From Defluviitaleaceae bacterium (GTDB lineage: Bacteria > Bacillota > Clostridia > Lachnospirales > UBA5962), in NCBI GenBank assembly GCA_009780765.1, contig WQZK01000145.1, positions 1 through 5,255 on the forward strand: a DNA stretch of 5,255 nucleotides, read 5' to 3'. Positions 4,916 through 5,255 of the stretch are shown one piece after another. The notes beneath the pieces are model-generated. The model had not been told where the DNA came from. It searched no databases and saw nothing but the letters and a program-made list of their open reading frames with translations. Numbering within the stretch: the first letter of the stretch is position 1; every line of letters starts with the position of its first letter. Made by a program: the position numbers and the translations under genes.

Positions 4916-5255
4916 ATGATAACACTTCAAAACATCAATAAAACATTTCATGTTGCAAAGCGTAAAGCAGGTTTCGGAAGTGCCGTTAAAGCTTTGTTTT
5001 CACGAGAATACGAAGAGATTCACGCATTAAATAATGTTAGCTTTACGATTAATGATGGCGAGATGGTTGGTTATATCGGCCCAAACGGTGCAGGCAAAAG
5101 CACAACAATAAAAATTATGTGCGGAATTTTAACACCTGATAGCGGAGGTTGTGAGATTGATGGCAAAACTCCATGGAAAGACAGAACAAACCATGTTAGA
5201 GAAATTGGTGTTGTTTTTGGGCAACGTAGCCAGCTTTGGTGGGATGTGCCTGTTA
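4916..5255 (+). CDS. ABC-2 type exporter ATP-binding protein, 3' end outside window
   Basis: The first 113 residues are visible and the frame is cut by the right edge. Seen: an N-terminal MITLQNINKTF strand, a longer than usual insert (FHVAKRKAGFGSAVKALFSREYEEI, about 11-35) before HALNNVSFTI, Walker A GPNGAGKST (55-63), the TPDSG turn (73-77), and the Q-loop in VVFGQRSQLWWD (99-110, Gln103). The insert, the YIGPNGAGKS form and the FGQRSQLWWD stretch are features I associate with the COG4586 group, annotated as an uncharacterised or viologen-exporter-like transport ATPase. Its genes are normally followed by two ABC-2 membrane proteins, predicted to lie just beyond this window. The protein should sit on the cytoplasmic face of the membrane and power export of an unknown substrate. 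The signature (LSGGQ), Walker B and H-loop are not visible, so its integrity cannot be judged. Confidence -1.
   Translation, partial: MITLQNINKTFHVAKRKAGFGSAVKALFSREYEEIHALNNVSFTINDGEMVGYIGPNGAGKSTTIKIMCGILTPDSGGCEIDGKTPWKDRTNHVREIGVVFGQRSQLWWDVPV

Overview
The window looks like chromosomal DNA of an endospore-forming, low-GC Firmicute, most likely a Clostridia member. The grounds are an intact SpoIIID sporulation regulator, AT-rich coding sequence with strong AGGAGG-type ribosome binding sites, GTG and TTG starts, and near-consensus sigma-A promoters. The species cannot be named from the sequence. I find no RNA gene, insertion sequence, CRISPR array or tRNA.

Layout. (1) Positions 1-894 (+) hold the 3' part of an RHS/YD-repeat gene. 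It is open at the left edge and stops abruptly in the middle of its repeat array, with a short unrelated tail, so it looks truncated. (2) Positions 963-1244 (+) encode SpoIIID (TTG start), followed by a hairpin terminator at 1253-1280. (3) On the minus strand, 2906 to 1280 is a two-gene unit. It holds a lipoprotein made of three degenerate ~84-residue repeats and, 16 bp downstream, a canonical Sir2 NAD-dependent deacetylase. It converges on spoIIID and shares the hairpin. (4) Positions 2907-3050 are a compact divergent promoter region with two near-perfect extended -10 sigma-A promoters back to back. (5) From 3051 rightward (+) runs a likely operon. It contains a Cof-type HAD phosphatase fused to a DUF402 nucleotide-phosphatase-like domain, a RimJ/RimL-like GNAT acetyltransferase (GTG start), and the first 113 codons of an ABC-2-type exporter ATPase of the COG4586-like group, cut by the right edge.

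How the genes may work together. Gene order and short gaps support co-transcription of the lipoprotein with sir2 and of HAD-DUF402 with GNAT and the ABC ATPase. No shared pathway can be shown. The most unusual items are the two-phosphohydrolase fusion and the RHS remnant ending just upstream of a core sporulation gene. I found no convincing undescribed system. Most of the window is ordinary housekeeping or accessory content of a spore-former.
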